This document shows, one piece after another, positions 53,067 through 61,768 of a stretch of DNA of 64,000 bases (its first letter is position 1; the number at the start of each line of letters is the position of its first letter). Origin of the DNA: an uncultured Roseateles sp. (GTDB taxonomy: Bacteria; Pseudomonadota; Gammaproteobacteria; Burkholderiales; Burkholderiaceae). Below the pieces are notes generated by a model, which saw only the letters and a list, made by a program, of their open reading frames with translations, was not told where the DNA came from and searched no databases. The stretch covers positions 16,020-80,019 of the forward strand of contig CAMPJJ010000012.1 in assembly GCA_946886855.1 (NCBI GenBank). Reading direction: 5' to 3'. A program made the position numbers and the translations under genes.

Positions 53067-53828
53067 TCACATCTTCGGCTGACCGTTGGAGGCCATCACG
53101 CCGCCGTCGACAGGCAGGTTCACGCCGTTGATGAAGCGCGCGTCGTCGCTGGCCAGGAAGGCCACGACGGCGGCGATGTCGGCCGGCTCGGCCGGGCGGC
53201 CGAGCGGCAGACGTTCCATGAAGCGGGCGACAAGGTCCTTGTCCTCGAGCATCTCCTCGGTCATGCCGGTCCGCGTGAGCGAGGGCGCGACCGCGTTGAC
53301 CCGCACGCCCCGGCCGCCGAAGTCCAGCGCCAGCGACCGCGTGAGGTTCACCACGCCGCCCTTGGCCGCGTTGTAGGCGCACATCCCCCAGTCCCCGGAG
53401 AGGCCCGAGACCGACGCCGTGTTGACGATGCAGCCCTGGCGCTTGAGCAGCTCGGGCATCGCGGCGCGACAGCCGTGGAAGACGCCGCTGAGGTTGATGG
53501 CGAGGGTCTCGTTCCAGTCGTCCAGCGAGACGGTGAGGGCGTCGCCTTCCGTGCCGATGCCCGCGTTGTTGACGATCACGTCCAGTCCGCCGAAGCGCGT
53601 CACGGCCGCGGCGACCAGCGACTCGACGTCCGCAAAGGTCGAGACGTCGGCCACCTGCGCCAGGGTGCGGTCCTGCGGCAGCTGTTTCGCCACCTGCTGC
53701 AGTTTGTCCTCATGGCGTGCGCAGATCACGACGTTCGCGCCTTCCTGCGAGAAGCGCTCGGCGACGCCGCGGCCGATGCCCGACGACGCGCCGGTGACGA
53801 TGACGGTCTTGCCCTTGAATCGTTCCAT
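53067..53828 (-). CDS. Short-chain dehydrogenase/reductase
   Basis: A 253-residue classical SDR with TGASSGIGRGVAERF, NNAGIG, catalytic Ser in NTASVSGLSG, Tyr/Lys in YNAAKGGV, and C-terminal GVNLPVDGGVMASNGQP. Very like glucose-1-dehydrogenase/FabG-type genes of unclear substrate. A GGAGACCGG-type ribosome site precedes the ATG at 53828. Single-gene unit between the GNAT and phosphoethanolamine transferase genes on the same strand. Confidence 0.88.
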   Translation of the reverse strand: MERFKGKTVIVTGASSGIGRGVAERFSQEGANVVICARHEDKLQQVAKQLPQDRTLAQVADVSTFADVESLVAAAVTRFGGLDVIVNNAGIGTEGDALTVSLDDWNETLAINLSGVFHGCRAAMPELLKRQGCIVNTASVSGLSGDWGMCAYNAAKGGVVNLTRSLALDFGGRGVRVNAVAPSLTRTGMTEEMLEDKDLVARFMERLPLGRPAEPADIAAVVAFLASDDARFINGVNLPVDGGVMASNGQPKM

Positions 53829-53915
53829 GCCGGTCTCCTTCTGATGGAGGAAGGAGAGGCAAGGCGAGTGCCCGACGCCGCGCTGGCGACAAGGGCAGAG
53901 CCGGAGGCAGAAGGG

Positions 53916-55559
53916 CTAACGGTCGAAGACGACGTCCTTCGCCGGCAGCGTGGGCGCCTGCCACGCGTAAGTGGCGTGGAGCACATTGCGCTCGTCCTGC
54001 ATCCCGCGCCAGCGCAGCTGCATCAACTCCGCCAGCGTCCATCCGGCCCAGTCGGCGCGGAACGGCCGCGAGGCCGTCGACGGATCGAAGCCGGCGTCGC
54101 TGCGCCACAGCAGCGCCGGGATGCGATATCCCGCGGCGGTCCCGGGACTGTGACCCGCGTGGTCGCCGCTGTGGCCGACCTCCTGGCCATGGTCGGACAC
54201 GAACATCCACGCGCCGCGTCCGCCGGCCGCGAGGTGGCCGCGCGTGAGCCGCAAGGTCTGCGCGACGATGCGGTCGTGGTAGTGGAGGGCCGAGTCGTAG
54301 TCCTGACGGAACTCGCGCACCCAGGCCGCGCGGCCGTCGCGCGCCATCGCGCTGTCCACGGCGTCGCCGTCGTCGTCATCGAAGGGATGCTCGCCCGGCG
54401 GCATGCGCAGCCGGTAGTGCGGATGCGCGCCCAGCAGATGCACCACCACCAGCTTGCGCGGCGCGGGATCGGCCAGCGCCTGCTCGACCTCGTCCAGCAG
54501 TTCGCCGTCCAGCGAGCCCGACGACCGTCCCGGCTGCCGGTTGATCATCTCGACCACGTCGGCCAGCCGCGCATGCTGCTGGTCGACGGCGACGTCGTCA
54601 TGGTTGCTCACCCACCAGACCTTGTAGCCCGCACGCCTGGCCAGCGCGATGACGTGCTGCGTGCGGCCCGCAGGACCGTCCTCGTCGCGTTCGCCGAAGC
54701 TGAACAGGCCGCTCAACGAGGCCACCGTCGTCGCCTGCGTGGACCAGGCGTGGCGCAGCGTCAGCAGCCGCGACCGCTCCTCGTCACGCAGCGCGATCAA
54801 TTCCGGCGTCGTGGAGCGCGCGTAGCCGTAGAGACTCATGTTGTCGCGGTTCACGCTTTCGCCCAGCACCAGCACCACCGTCGACGGCGTGTCCGTCGTC
54901 ATCACGGGCGCAGCCGCACCGGCATTGCGCATCAGCTGCTCGCGCTGGACCTGCTGATCGGCCCAGATGGCGCGCAGGTCCGCGACCTGCTGCGTCCACG
55001 CGGGCCAGAACAGCAGGGGATGATGCCGGCGCCAGGGCTTGCTCAGATGGGCGAGGGCGCAGACGGCCAGCACCACCAGCAGCGCGACGCGGGCCCGGCG
55101 CGAGAGCGCTGCCTGGTCGGCGGTCACGCGCGTGGCGAGCGTGATCGCGACGCCGGTGAGCGCGAGCATGCCGATCAATGCGGCGACGGCCGAGGCCATC
55201 GCGGGCAGCTGCGCGCTCAGATATTCGATCGACTCGCGTGCCGTCGTGTTGGCCGCGGCCGCGAGCACCAGCGAGCTGTCCGGTGCCGCCTGGTATTCGC
55301 GCTGCAGGAAGCCTCGCACCGCACCGTCGACGAGGAACGCCGAGATCACGACGAAGGCCGCAGCCCAGCGCACGCGACGCCAGGCCGGGCGCTCGACGGG
55401 CCAGAGCAGCCAGAGCAGGACGGGGAGGGCGAGCAGCCCGACCTGCGCCGCGCGGCGGCTCTCGTGGCCCGCCAGCACCGCGCCGGCACAGGCGAGCGCG
55501 AGCAGGCCGAGGGCGCCCCAGCGCAGCAGCGCGGGGCGCTTCAAGATGGCATCGGACAT
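53916..55559 (-). CDS. Phosphoethanolamine transferase (CptA/EptA-like)
   Basis: A 547-residue inner-membrane enzyme with an N-terminal group of helices (residues ~7-165) and a sulfatase-fold periplasmic domain. The nucleophile region is VVLVLGESVNRDNMSLYGY, in which Ser stands where EptA has Thr; SDHGQEVGHSG holds metal-binding Asp/His, and the HLLGAHPHYRLR segment is typical. Such enzymes add phosphoethanolamine to lipid A or LPS core and raise polymyxin resistance. The GESxxRDNMSLYGY form is closest to CptA. The start is uncertain (ATG at 55559, or a GTG at 55598) since no good ribosome site is seen. Gap of 87 bases to the SDR. Confidence 0.87.
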   Translation of the reverse strand: MSDAILKRPALLRWGALGLLALACAGAVLAGHESRRAAQVGLLALPVLLWLLWPVERPAWRRVRWAAAFVVISAFLVDGAVRGFLQREYQAAPDSSLVLAAAANTTARESIEYLSAQLPAMASAVAALIGMLALTGVAITLATRVTADQAALSRRARVALLVVLAVCALAHLSKPWRRHHPLLFWPAWTQQVADLRAIWADQQVQREQLMRNAGAAAPVMTTDTPSTVVLVLGESVNRDNMSLYGYARSTTPELIALRDEERSRLLTLRHAWSTQATTVASLSGLFSFGERDEDGPAGRTQHVIALARRAGYKVWWVSNHDDVAVDQQHARLADVVEMINRQPGRSSGSLDGELLDEVEQALADPAPRKLVVVHLLGAHPHYRLRMPPGEHPFDDDDGDAVDSAMARDGRAAWVREFRQDYDSALHYHDRIVAQTLRLTRGHLAAGGRGAWMFVSDHGQEVGHSGDHAGHSPGTAAGYRIPALLWRSDAGFDPSTASRPFRADWAGWTLAELMQLRWRGMQDERNVLHATYAWQAPTLPAKDVVFDR

Positions 55560-55602
55560 CAGACCGGAGAAGGGAGCGAAGGCGCGCAGTCTACGCACCC
55601 GC

Positions 55603-56325
55603 TCACAGCATCGGCCTCAGGACCTTCCAGACGTTGTCCAGCATCACCGGATGCGCCTTGGCCAGCGGGTGGATGCGGTCGCCCTGGAACCAGTCGGCCA
55701 TGTCGGGCCGATCGGCCACGCCGGCCAGCAGGAAGGGCTGCAGCGGCACCTTCTCTTCCTGCGCGACCGTCTTGAAGCTGCCCTCGAAATCGCGCGCGTA
55801 GCTCGCGCCCATGTTGGGCGGGATCTGCATGCCGACCAGCAGCACCTTCGCGCCCGCTTCCTTGCCAGCCTGCACCATCGCCTTCAGGTTCTCGCGGGTC
55901 ATCTTCAGCGGCAGGCCGCGCAGCGCGTCGTTGCCGCCGAGCTCGATGATCAGGTGCGTCGGGCGATGCTGCTTGAGCAGCGCCGGCAGCCGCGAGCGGC
56001 CGCCCGAGGTCGTGTCGCCGCTGATGCTGGCGTTGACGACCTCGGCATCGAGCTTCTGCGCCTTCAGCCGCTGGTCCAGCAGCGCCACCCAGCCGCTGCC
56101 GCGGACCAGGCCGTACTCGGCGGAGAGGCTGTCGCCGAGCACGACGATGCGGCGCGGCACCGCGCCCGCCGCGCCCGTCGCGCCCGATGCACCCGGTGCG
56201 GCGCCGCCTTCGGTGCGACCTTGGGCCGCGACAGGCCCGGCCAGGACCCCCGCCGCGACGAGGGTCGCGACACAGGCGCTACAGTGCAACATCCATTCAC
56301 GGCGGCGCATCTGCGGTTGATTCAT
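55603..56325 (-). CDS. tesA: SGNH-hydrolase, arylesterase / TesA-like
   Basis: A 240-residue exported SGNH esterase. After a signal region (hydrophobic ~17-34) the GDSL block is VVLGDSLSAEYGLVRG; block III GGNDALRG; block V DRIHPLAKAHP (Asp and His). TesA hydrolyses long-chain acyl-CoA and lysophospholipids in the periplasm. An Ala/Gly-rich insert (residues ~35-55) precedes the domain. The start codon overlaps the divergent ATG of ybbA within CATG. The tesA/ybbA divergent pair is known from E. coli. Confidence 0.9.
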   Translation of the reverse strand: MNQPQMRRREWMLHCSACVATLVAAGVLAGPVAAQGRTEGGAAPGASGATGAAGAVPRRIVVLGDSLSAEYGLVRGSGWVALLDQRLKAQKLDAEVVNASISGDTTSGGRSRLPALLKQHRPTHLIIELGGNDALRGLPLKMTRENLKAMVQAGKEAGAKVLLVGMQIPPNMGASYARDFEGSFKTVAQEEKVPLQPFLLAGVADRPDMADWFQGDRIHPLAKAHPVMLDNVWKVLRPML

Positions 56326-57019
56326 GGTTCAGAACATCCTCGAAGTCGATCACGTCAGCAAGTCGGTCCAGGATGCCGACGGCGTGCTGACCATTCTGCA
56401 TGACATCAATTTCCAGCTGCAGGCGCGGGAATCGGTCGCCATCGTCGGCGCCTCGGGCTCCGGCAAGAGCACGCTGCTGTCCATCCTCGCGGGCCTGGAC
56501 ACGCCCACCGCGGGCACCGTGCGCCTGCGCGGGCAGGACATGTTCGTGCTCGACGAGGACGGCCGCGCCGCGCTGCGCGGCGCGCACCTGGGTTTCGTGT
56601 TCCAGAGCTTCCAGCTGCTGTCGCACCTGACGGCGCTGGAGAACGTCATGCTGCCCCTGGAGCTGCGCGGCGAACGCGATGCGCGCGCGCAGGCCAAGCT
56701 GATGCTGGAACGCGTGGGACTGGGGCAGCGCCTGTCGCACTACCCGCGCGTGCTGTCGGGCGGCGAGCAGCAACGCGTCGCGCTCGCCCGCGCGTTCGTG
56801 CAGCAGCCGGCGCTGCTGCTGGCCGACGAGCCGACCGGCAGCCTGGACTACGCCACCGGCGAGCAGGTCATGGCGCTGATGTTCGAACTCAACCGGGAGT
56901 TGGGGACGACACTCGTCATGGTGACCCATGACCAGAGCATCGCGGCCCGGTGCGAGCGGCAGCTGAAGATCTCGGCCGGGCACCTGCAGGACATCACAAT
57001 GGCGGATCTGCCCGCCTGA
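56324..57019 (+). CDS. ybbA: ABC transporter ATP-binding protein (YbbA/LolD-type)
   Basis: A 231-residue ATPase: Walker [11 protein letters not shown]-loop VFQSFQLL, signature [14 protein letters not shown], Walker [10 protein letters not shown] and H-loop MVTHD. It fits the LolD/MacB-type (lipoprotein or macrolide exporter) group, and its divergence from tesA matches ybbA. In E. coli ybbA is followed by the permease ybbP, but here a convergent DUF2062 gene follows and no permease is near. Its ATG overlaps that of tesA. Confidence 0.92.
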   Translation: MVQNILEVDHVSKSVQDADGVLTILHDINFQLQARESVAIVGASGSGKSTLLSILAGLDTPTAGTVRLRGQDMFVLDEDGRAALRGAHLGFVFQSFQLLSHLTALENVMLPLELRGERDARAQAKLMLERVGLGQRLSHYPRVLSGGEQQRVALARAFVQQPALLLADEPTGSLDYATGEQVMALMFELNRELGTTLVMVTHDQSIAARCERQLKISAGHLQDITMADLPA

Positions 57020-57022
57020 GCC

Positions 57023-57583
57023 TCAGGTCCGCATCGCGCGCTCGCGCAGACGCCGTCTGCGCTCGTAGCGGATCACGGCCCACCAGCCGATGTAGACGAT
57101 GACGTAGAGGGCCAGGCCCAGCAGCACGCCGGCCAGCGGCATGCCCACGAGCAGCGGCGTGCCCAGCTCGGACAGCCATTGGCTCAAGGCGTGCCACCAG
57201 CTCGTCGGATCGCCCCAGTTCAGCGCCAGTTCCTTGGGCGCGGAGATCGGCCCGTGGAGGCCCAGCACCTGACGACCCAGGAAGATCGCCAGCGTCCAGA
57301 TCGGCACCAGCGTCAACGGATTGGTCAGCCAGGTGGCCGCGATCGCGGCGGCGACGTTGGCCCGGCAGGCGATGGCCACCACCGCCGCCAGCAGCATCTG
57401 CGTCGGCAAGGGGATCACGCCCACCGCCAGGCCCAGTCCCGCGCCGAGCGCCACGCGGCGCCGGTGCGCCACCCACAGCCAGGGCCGCTCCTTGAGGTAG
57501 AGGCCCAGCCACTTCAGTCCCTTGGTCTGTTCCAGGGATTCGGGCGAGGGCAGCAGTCGGCGGGCAAGTCGGGAAGCCGTCAT
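57023..57583 (-). CDS. DUF2062 inner-membrane protein
   Basis: A 186-residue DUF2062 membrane protein. The conserved part WVAHRRRVALGAGLGLAVGVIPLPTQMLLAAVVAIACRANV precedes NPLTLVPIWTLAIFLGRQVLG; two or three membrane helices are apparent. Function is unknown. It converges with ybbA (3-base gap) and follows the parvulin gene behind a terminator. Confidence 0.85.
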   Translation of the reverse strand: MTASRLARRLLPSPESLEQTKGLKWLGLYLKERPWLWVAHRRRVALGAGLGLAVGVIPLPTQMLLAAVVAIACRANVAAAIAATWLTNPLTLVPIWTLAIFLGRQVLGLHGPISAPKELALNWGDPTSWWHALSQWLSELGTPLLVGMPLAGVLLGLALYVIVYIGWWAVIRYERRRRLRERAMRT

Positions 57584-57625
57584 TGGGGCGTCAGGGTGGG
57601 CGTCGGGGATGCTTCAGATGTGAAA

Positions 57626-57658
57626 AGCCCGCGCGGCTGACCTGCAGCGGCGCGGGCT
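57626..57658 (-). terminator. Terminator after parvulin gene (minus strand)
   Basis: Arms AGCCCGCGC (57626-57634) and GCGCGGGCT (57650-57658) with a 15-base loop. On the minus strand it ends in TTTTCACATC, after the parvulin stop at 57694. Confidence 0.85.
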
Positions 57659-57693
57659 CTGAACAGTACAGCAAAGACTGTTCGGATCGGCGA

Positions 57694-58491
57694 TCAGTTC
57701 TGTGAGAACTTGAAGTCGGTCTTGGCCTTGGAGCGCAGTTCCTCCTGGAACTCCGCGACCTTCTGCTGCTGCATGCGCTGCATGATCTGGCCCTTGACGT
57801 CGTCGAAGGCCGGGAACTGCGCCGGGCGCGTTTCTTCCAGCTTGATGATGTGGAAGCCGAACTGCGACTTCACCGGCTCCTGCGTCATCTCGCCCGCCTT
57901 CAGCTTGGCCAGCGCGGCGCTGAACTCAGGCACGTAGGCGTCCGGCGCGGACCAGCCCAGGTCGCCGCCGTTCTGGGCGGAACCGGTGTCCTTGGAGTTC
58001 TTGGTCGCGAGGTCCTCGAACTTCGCGCCGCCGTTGAGCTGCTTGACCAGCGCCTTGGCGTCTTCTTCCTTCTCCACCAGGATGTGGCGGGCGTGGAATT
58101 CGGTGCCTGAGGCCTGGGCTTTGAACTTGTCGTATTCGGCCTTGGCGTCGGCGTCGGTGATCGGGTTCTTCTTCGCGTAGTCGGCGAAGAGCTCACGGAT
58201 CAGCAGCGACTGGCGCGCCAGTTCCATCTGGTTCTTGTAGTCGTCGGTCTTGTTCAGGCCGCGCTTCTCGGCTTCCTGCAGGAAGATCTCGCGCAGGACG
58301 ACCTCTTCCTTCACCTTGGCTTCCATCTCCGGGCTGCGCGGTTGGCCGCCCTTGGTGATCTGGGTGATCAGCAGGTCGGCGCGAGCCTTCGGCACGGGCT
58401 TGCCGTTCACGATCGCGATGTTCTGAGCCAGGGCCGGCAGGGCGACGGCGCCGATGACTGCCACGGTGGCGGCGAGCACAAACTTCTTCAT
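57694..58491 (-). CDS. Parvulin-type periplasmic peptidyl-prolyl isomerase
   Basis: A 265-residue SurA/PpiC-like foldase. Signal peptide (~1-22, cleavage after PALAQ), N-terminal helical chaperone part (~25-125), parvulin domain (~135-225: EFHARHILVEKEEDAKALVKQLNGG, GDLGWSAPDAYVPEFSAALAKLKAGEM, SQFGFHIIKLEETRP). The parvulin domain helps outer-membrane protein folding. It follows yciB-bolA on the same strand by ~72 bases, an order typical of Burkholderiales. Confidence 0.92.
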   Translation of the reverse strand: MKKFVLAATVAVIGAVALPALAQNIAIVNGKPVPKARADLLITQITKGGQPRSPEMEAKVKEEVVLREIFLQEAEKRGLNKTDDYKNQMELARQSLLIRELFADYAKKNPITDADAKAEYDKFKAQASGTEFHARHILVEKEEDAKALVKQLNGGAKFEDLATKNSKDTGSAQNGGDLGWSAPDAYVPEFSAALAKLKAGEMTQEPVKSQFGFHIIKLEETRPAQFPAFDDVKGQIMQRMQQQKVAEFQEELRSKAKTDFKFSQN

Positions 58492-58563
58492 GATGGGTAA
58501 AGGGCCTTTCGACTCTCGGGTGAGCGTGAGCGCTCCAAAACAAAGCGCCGACTGGCGGCGCTG

Positions 58564-58914
58564 CTAGAGACCTGGTTTCTGCTGTTCGTCGGGCGCGCGC
58601 GCGTCGATGGCGAGCGCGTGGATGCCCTTCTGCATCAGATCGGCGAGGGCATCATATACGAGCCGATGCCGATGCACCCTGGGTAAACCGGCAAAGCGCG
58701 CGCTCACGATTTCGAGGTAATAGTGGCCCCCTTCGCGGGCGCCCGCATGCCCCGCATGGTGCGCGCTGTCGTCGCGCAGGCGCAGCGAGACGGGCGCCAG
58801 CGCGGCCCGCAGGCGGGCCTCGATCTCGACCGAGGGCGTGGCCGCCGTCACCGCCGGAACGGGCGCGGTCCCCGATGCCGACGGGGGATGGCCGCTGGCG
58901 CCGTCGCCGCTCAT
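58564..58914 (-). CDS. bolA: BolA family protein
   Basis: A 116-residue BolA. After a long unstructured N-terminal tail (~1-28) comes VEIEARLRAAL, then the HHAGHAGAREGGHYYLEIVSARFAGLPRVHRHRLVYDALADLMQKGIHALAIDAR core, with the conserved His of the second half (RVHRHRLV). BolA proteins bind monothiol glutaredoxins or [2Fe-2S] clusters and act in morphology and stress. The ATG at 58914 overlaps the yciB stop (ATGA). Confidence 0.92.
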   Translation of the reverse strand: MSGDGASGHPPSASGTAPVPAVTAATPSVEIEARLRAALAPVSLRLRDDSAHHAGHAGAREGGHYYLEIVSARFAGLPRVHRHRLVYDALADLMQKGIHALAIDARAPDEQQKPGL

Positions 58915-59558
58915 GGCTTGGGCTCCTCGGCGGGCGTCTCGGTGTCCTGAGGCAGATGGCGGCTCATGTAGACGCCCTGGCCCAGCGTGAACAGCAGGAT
59001 CAGACCCGTCGATCCGAAGGCCTTGAAGTTGGCCCAGGCCTCGGTGCTGAACGAGTAAGCGACGTAAAGATTGGCAAAACCCATCAGTCCGAAGAAGGCC
59101 ACCCAGGCCCAGTTGAGCCGTGTCCATGCGGCATCGGGCAGCTGCAGTTCGGCGCCCAGCATCTTGCGCAGCAGGTTCTTGCCGAGGAAGACGTGGCTGA
59201 TGAAGAAGGCCGCGGAGAACGCCCAATAGAGCATCGTCGGCTTCCACTTGATGAAGGTTTCGTTATGGAAGTAGACGGTGGCCGCACCGAGCGTGACCAC
59301 CAGCCCCAGGCTGATCCACAGCATCAGGTCGACCTTGCGGCCGCGCAGCTTCAGGAAGAGCACCTGGGAGATGGTCGCCAGCATCACGACGAGGGTGGCC
59401 AGCAGCACCGGCGCCTCGGTCGGGCCGACCTTGCCGCCGGAGACCAGGAAGCCCAGGTGCTCGGTGGCGAAAGCCGCCGCCCAGTCCGGCTGTCCATCGG
59501 CGTACTTGAAGGTGACGAAGAACAGCAGCAGCGGCAGGAAATCGAGCAGGAGCTTCAT
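58911..59558 (-). CDS. yciB: Inner membrane septation-type protein YciB
   Basis: A 215-residue septation protein A (YciB/IspZ) with five or six helices. Characteristic segments are MKLLLDFLPLLLFFVTFKYADG at the start, GLVVTLGAATVYFHNETFIKWKPT, and WTRLNWAWVAFFGLMGFANLYVAYSFSTEAWANFKAFG. YciB contributes to envelope integrity and septation. First gene of the yciB-bolA-parvulin group; msrB is 35 bases upstream on the same strand. Confidence 0.93.
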   Translation of the reverse strand: MKLLLDFLPLLLFFVTFKYADGQPDWAAAFATEHLGFLVSGGKVGPTEAPVLLATLVVMLATISQVLFLKLRGRKVDLMLWISLGLVVTLGAATVYFHNETFIKWKPTMLYWAFSAAFFISHVFLGKNLLRKMLGAELQLPDAAWTRLNWAWVAFFGLMGFANLYVAYSFSTEAWANFKAFGSTGLILLFTLGQGVYMSRHLPQDTETPAEEPKP

Positions 59559-59593
59559 TCGGTCGGGATCGGGTCGGGATCAGGGCGGCGCGT

Positions 59594-60049
59594 TCAGCGC
59601 TGGGGCTCGAAGTCTATCGCGGCGGAATTGATGCAGAAGCGCTCGCCCGTCGGTTCCGGTCCATCGGGAAAGACGTGGCCCAGGTGGGTGCCGCAACGGT
59701 TGCAGCGAACCTCGACGCGGACCATCCCATGCGTCGAGTCGACGACGCGCTCCACGACTTCGGCGTTGATCGGCTCGTAGTAGCTGGGCCAGCCGCAGCC
59801 GGCGTCGAACTTGGTGTCCGCCTTGAACAGCGGCGTGCCGCAACCGACGCAGTTGTAGTTGCCGGCTTCCCAGTGGTCCCAGTACTTGCCGGTGAAGGCG
59901 CGCTCGGTGGCGGCGTGCCGGGCGACCTGGTACTGCGTCGGGTCCAGCTGCTCGCGCCATTCGGCGTCCGTCTTCTTCACGGGGTAGGCGGTGTCGCGAT
60001 CGCGGTCCTGGTCGGTCGCGTCTTGGATGAACTTGTCGTAGCGGCTCAT
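59594..60049 (-). CDS. msrB: Peptide-methionine (R)-S-oxide reductase
   Basis: A 151-residue MsrB. Zinc Cys pairs CVGCGTP and [17 protein letters not shown] motif, HLGHVF and the catalytic Cys in [13 protein letters not shown]. It repairs methionine-R-sulfoxide. The ATG overlaps the stop of selO (ATGA), so the redox-linked pair selO-msrB is co-translated. Confidence 0.95.
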   Translation of the reverse strand: MSRYDKFIQDATDQDRDRDTAYPVKKTDAEWREQLDPTQYQVARHAATERAFTGKYWDHWEAGNYNCVGCGTPLFKADTKFDAGCGWPSYYEPINAEVVERVVDSTHGMVRVEVRCNRCGTHLGHVFPDGPEPTGERFCINSAAIDFEPQR

Positions 60050-61593
60050 GATGAACAGGAAACCTCCAGCGTTTGCGCCCAGTCGGGCGGGAAGCCGGCG
60101 TCGGACGCCAGCGCGGGCTCGTCGAACGGACGGCGCAGCACCTCGAGCAGCCGGCGGACCTCACTGAAGTCGCCGGCCTCGGCCCGTTGGATCGCCGTCT
60201 CAGCCAGGTGATTCCTCAGGACCACCGCCGGATTGACCGCGTTCATCCGCCGGGCACGGGTCTCAAGTGCGTCCACAGTCTCGATCTTCAAGCGCGCCGC
60301 GTACCGCGTCGCCCACGTGTCGAAACCGGCGCGATCCAGGAACAGGTCCCGCAGCGCGGCATTCGCCGGCGTTTCCAGCGTCTGCGCCGGATCGAAGCCC
60401 GCCAGCCGGCGGTGCGCGATCGTGTAGTCGGTGTGGTGCGCGGCCAGCAGCCGCAGCCAGTCGTCGATCAGCGGGCCGTCCTCGCCGCGCTCGTCGACCT
60501 CGGCGCTGAGTCCGAGCTTCGCGCGCATCGCGCCGAGCAGCGCGGCGCCGAAGCGGTCGCGGTAGATCTCCAGCGCCTCGATCAGCTCGTCGCCGGCGGC
60601 CTCCGCGTCGGTCTCGATGCCGGGCATCAGCGGCAGCAGCGCCTGGGCCAGCGCATGCAGGTTCCAGAACGCGACCTGCGGCTGCCGCGCGAACGCGTAG
60701 CGGCCCTGATGGTCCGAATGGTTGCAGATGTGGCCCGGATCGAAGCCGTCCATGAAACCGAACGGACCGTAGTCGATGGTCAGGCCCAGCATCGACATGT
60801 TGTCGGTGTTCATCACGCCGTGCATGAAGCCGACGGCCTGCCACTGCGCGACCAGCTCCGCGGTCTGCGCGGCGACCTTGGCCAGCGCGGCGGTCACCGG
60901 ATTCGGCGCGTCGGCGCATTCCGGCGCGTGGTGGCGGAGGAAGAAATCGAACAGCTCGCGCGTGCGGGCTTCCATGCCGTGATGGGTGAAGTGCTCGAAG
61001 TGGCCGAAGCGCAGGAAGCTCGGCGCGACGCGGGTGACGATGGCGCCGGTCTCGACGCGTTCGCGCTGGACCTTCAGCGAGGTCGAGCCGGTGATCGCGA
61101 GCGCGCGCGTCGTCGGGATGCCCAGCGCGGCCATGGCTTCGGAGCAGAGGAACTCGCGGATCGACGAACGCAGCACCGCGCGGCCGTCGCCGCGACGCGA
61201 ATACGGCGTCAGCCCGGCGCCCTTGAGCTGGAGTTCGAAGTGCCCGTTCGGGCCATCGACGCCGCCCAGCAGCAGCGCGCGTCCGTCGCCGAGCTGGCCG
61301 GCCCAGACGCCGAACTGATGGCCGCTGTACACGGTGGCCAGCGGCTTCATGCCGGCGAGGCGGGTGTTGCCGCTGAAGGCGTCGAGCGCCCCGGGGCGGG
61401 TCCACCAGTCCTCGGGCCAGCCGAGCAGCGCGGCGCAGTCCGGGCTGGTCGCGACCCAGTGCGGGTCGGGCAGTCCGGTGCCGGGGAGTTCGGTGAAGAA
61501 GTCGGGCCCGAGGGTGGCGAAGCGATGGCTCCAGCGTTCAGGCGCGGCGCCTGGGAAGTCCGCGTGGAGTGCCGCGTTGGAAGGCGCATTCAT
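60046..61593 (-). CDS. selO: Protein adenylyltransferase SelO
   Basis: A 515-residue SelO/YdiU pseudokinase-fold AMPylase. Signature: [14 protein letters not shown] with [34 protein letters not shown], and [26 protein letters not shown] (active-site region). SelO transfers AMP to Ser/Thr/Tyr of redox proteins such as glutaredoxin. The C-terminal Cys-Ser-Ser end resembles the UAG/selenoCys site of eukaryotic SelO (here C-S-S). Operon with msrB. Confidence 0.93.
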   Translation of the reverse strand: MNAPSNAALHADFPGAAPERWSHRFATLGPDFFTELPGTGLPDPHWVATSPDCAALLGWPEDWWTRPGALDAFSGNTRLAGMKPLATVYSGHQFGVWAGQLGDGRALLLGGVDGPNGHFELQLKGAGLTPYSRRGDGRAVLRSSIREFLCSEAMAALGIPTTRALAITGSTSLKVQRERVETGAIVTRVAPSFLRFGHFEHFTHHGMEARTRELFDFFLRHHAPECADAPNPVTAALAKVAAQTAELVAQWQAVGFMHGVMNTDNMSMLGLTIDYGPFGFMDGFDPGHICNHSDHQGRYAFARQPQVAFWNLHALAQALLPLMPGIETDAEAAGDELIEALEIYRDRFGAALLGAMRAKLGLSAEVDERGEDGPLIDDWLRLLAAHHTDYTIAHRRLAGFDPAQTLETPANAALRDLFLDRAGFDTWATRYAARLKIETVDALETRARRMNAVNPAVVLRNHLAETAIQRAEAGDFSEVRRLLEVLRRPFDEPALASDAGFPPDWAQTLEVSCSS

Positions 61594-61655
61594 CGCGCCA
61601 GTTTACCGAGCCCCTCATGGCCCTATGGACCACGGGGTACCCCGAAAAAGCGAAA

Positions 61656-61685
61656 GGCCCGCAGTGAGGGAGTCTCACTGGGGCC
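61656..61685 (-). terminator. Terminator between chemotaxis receptor and selO
   Basis: A 12-bp stem with one bulged base, 61656-61685 (arms GGCCC-CAGTGAG and CTCACTG-GGGCC, loop GGAGT). On the minus strand it is followed by TTTCGCTTTTTC, ending the receptor transcript before selO. Confidence 0.85.
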
Positions 61686-61768
61686 GGAATGCTTCTGGGG
61701 GTTCCCGGAGGGACGCCCCCTGATGCGTGGAGAGCCCGCGCTTGGCTAAGCGCAGGTTCTCAAGAGCG

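Noticed and set aside
51921..55775. A 1284-codon open frame on the plus strand
   Set aside because: It is antisense to TPR-GNAT, SDR and the phosphoethanolamine transferase, all with clear motifs; its Arg/Ala/His-rich composition is a GC-bias shadow.
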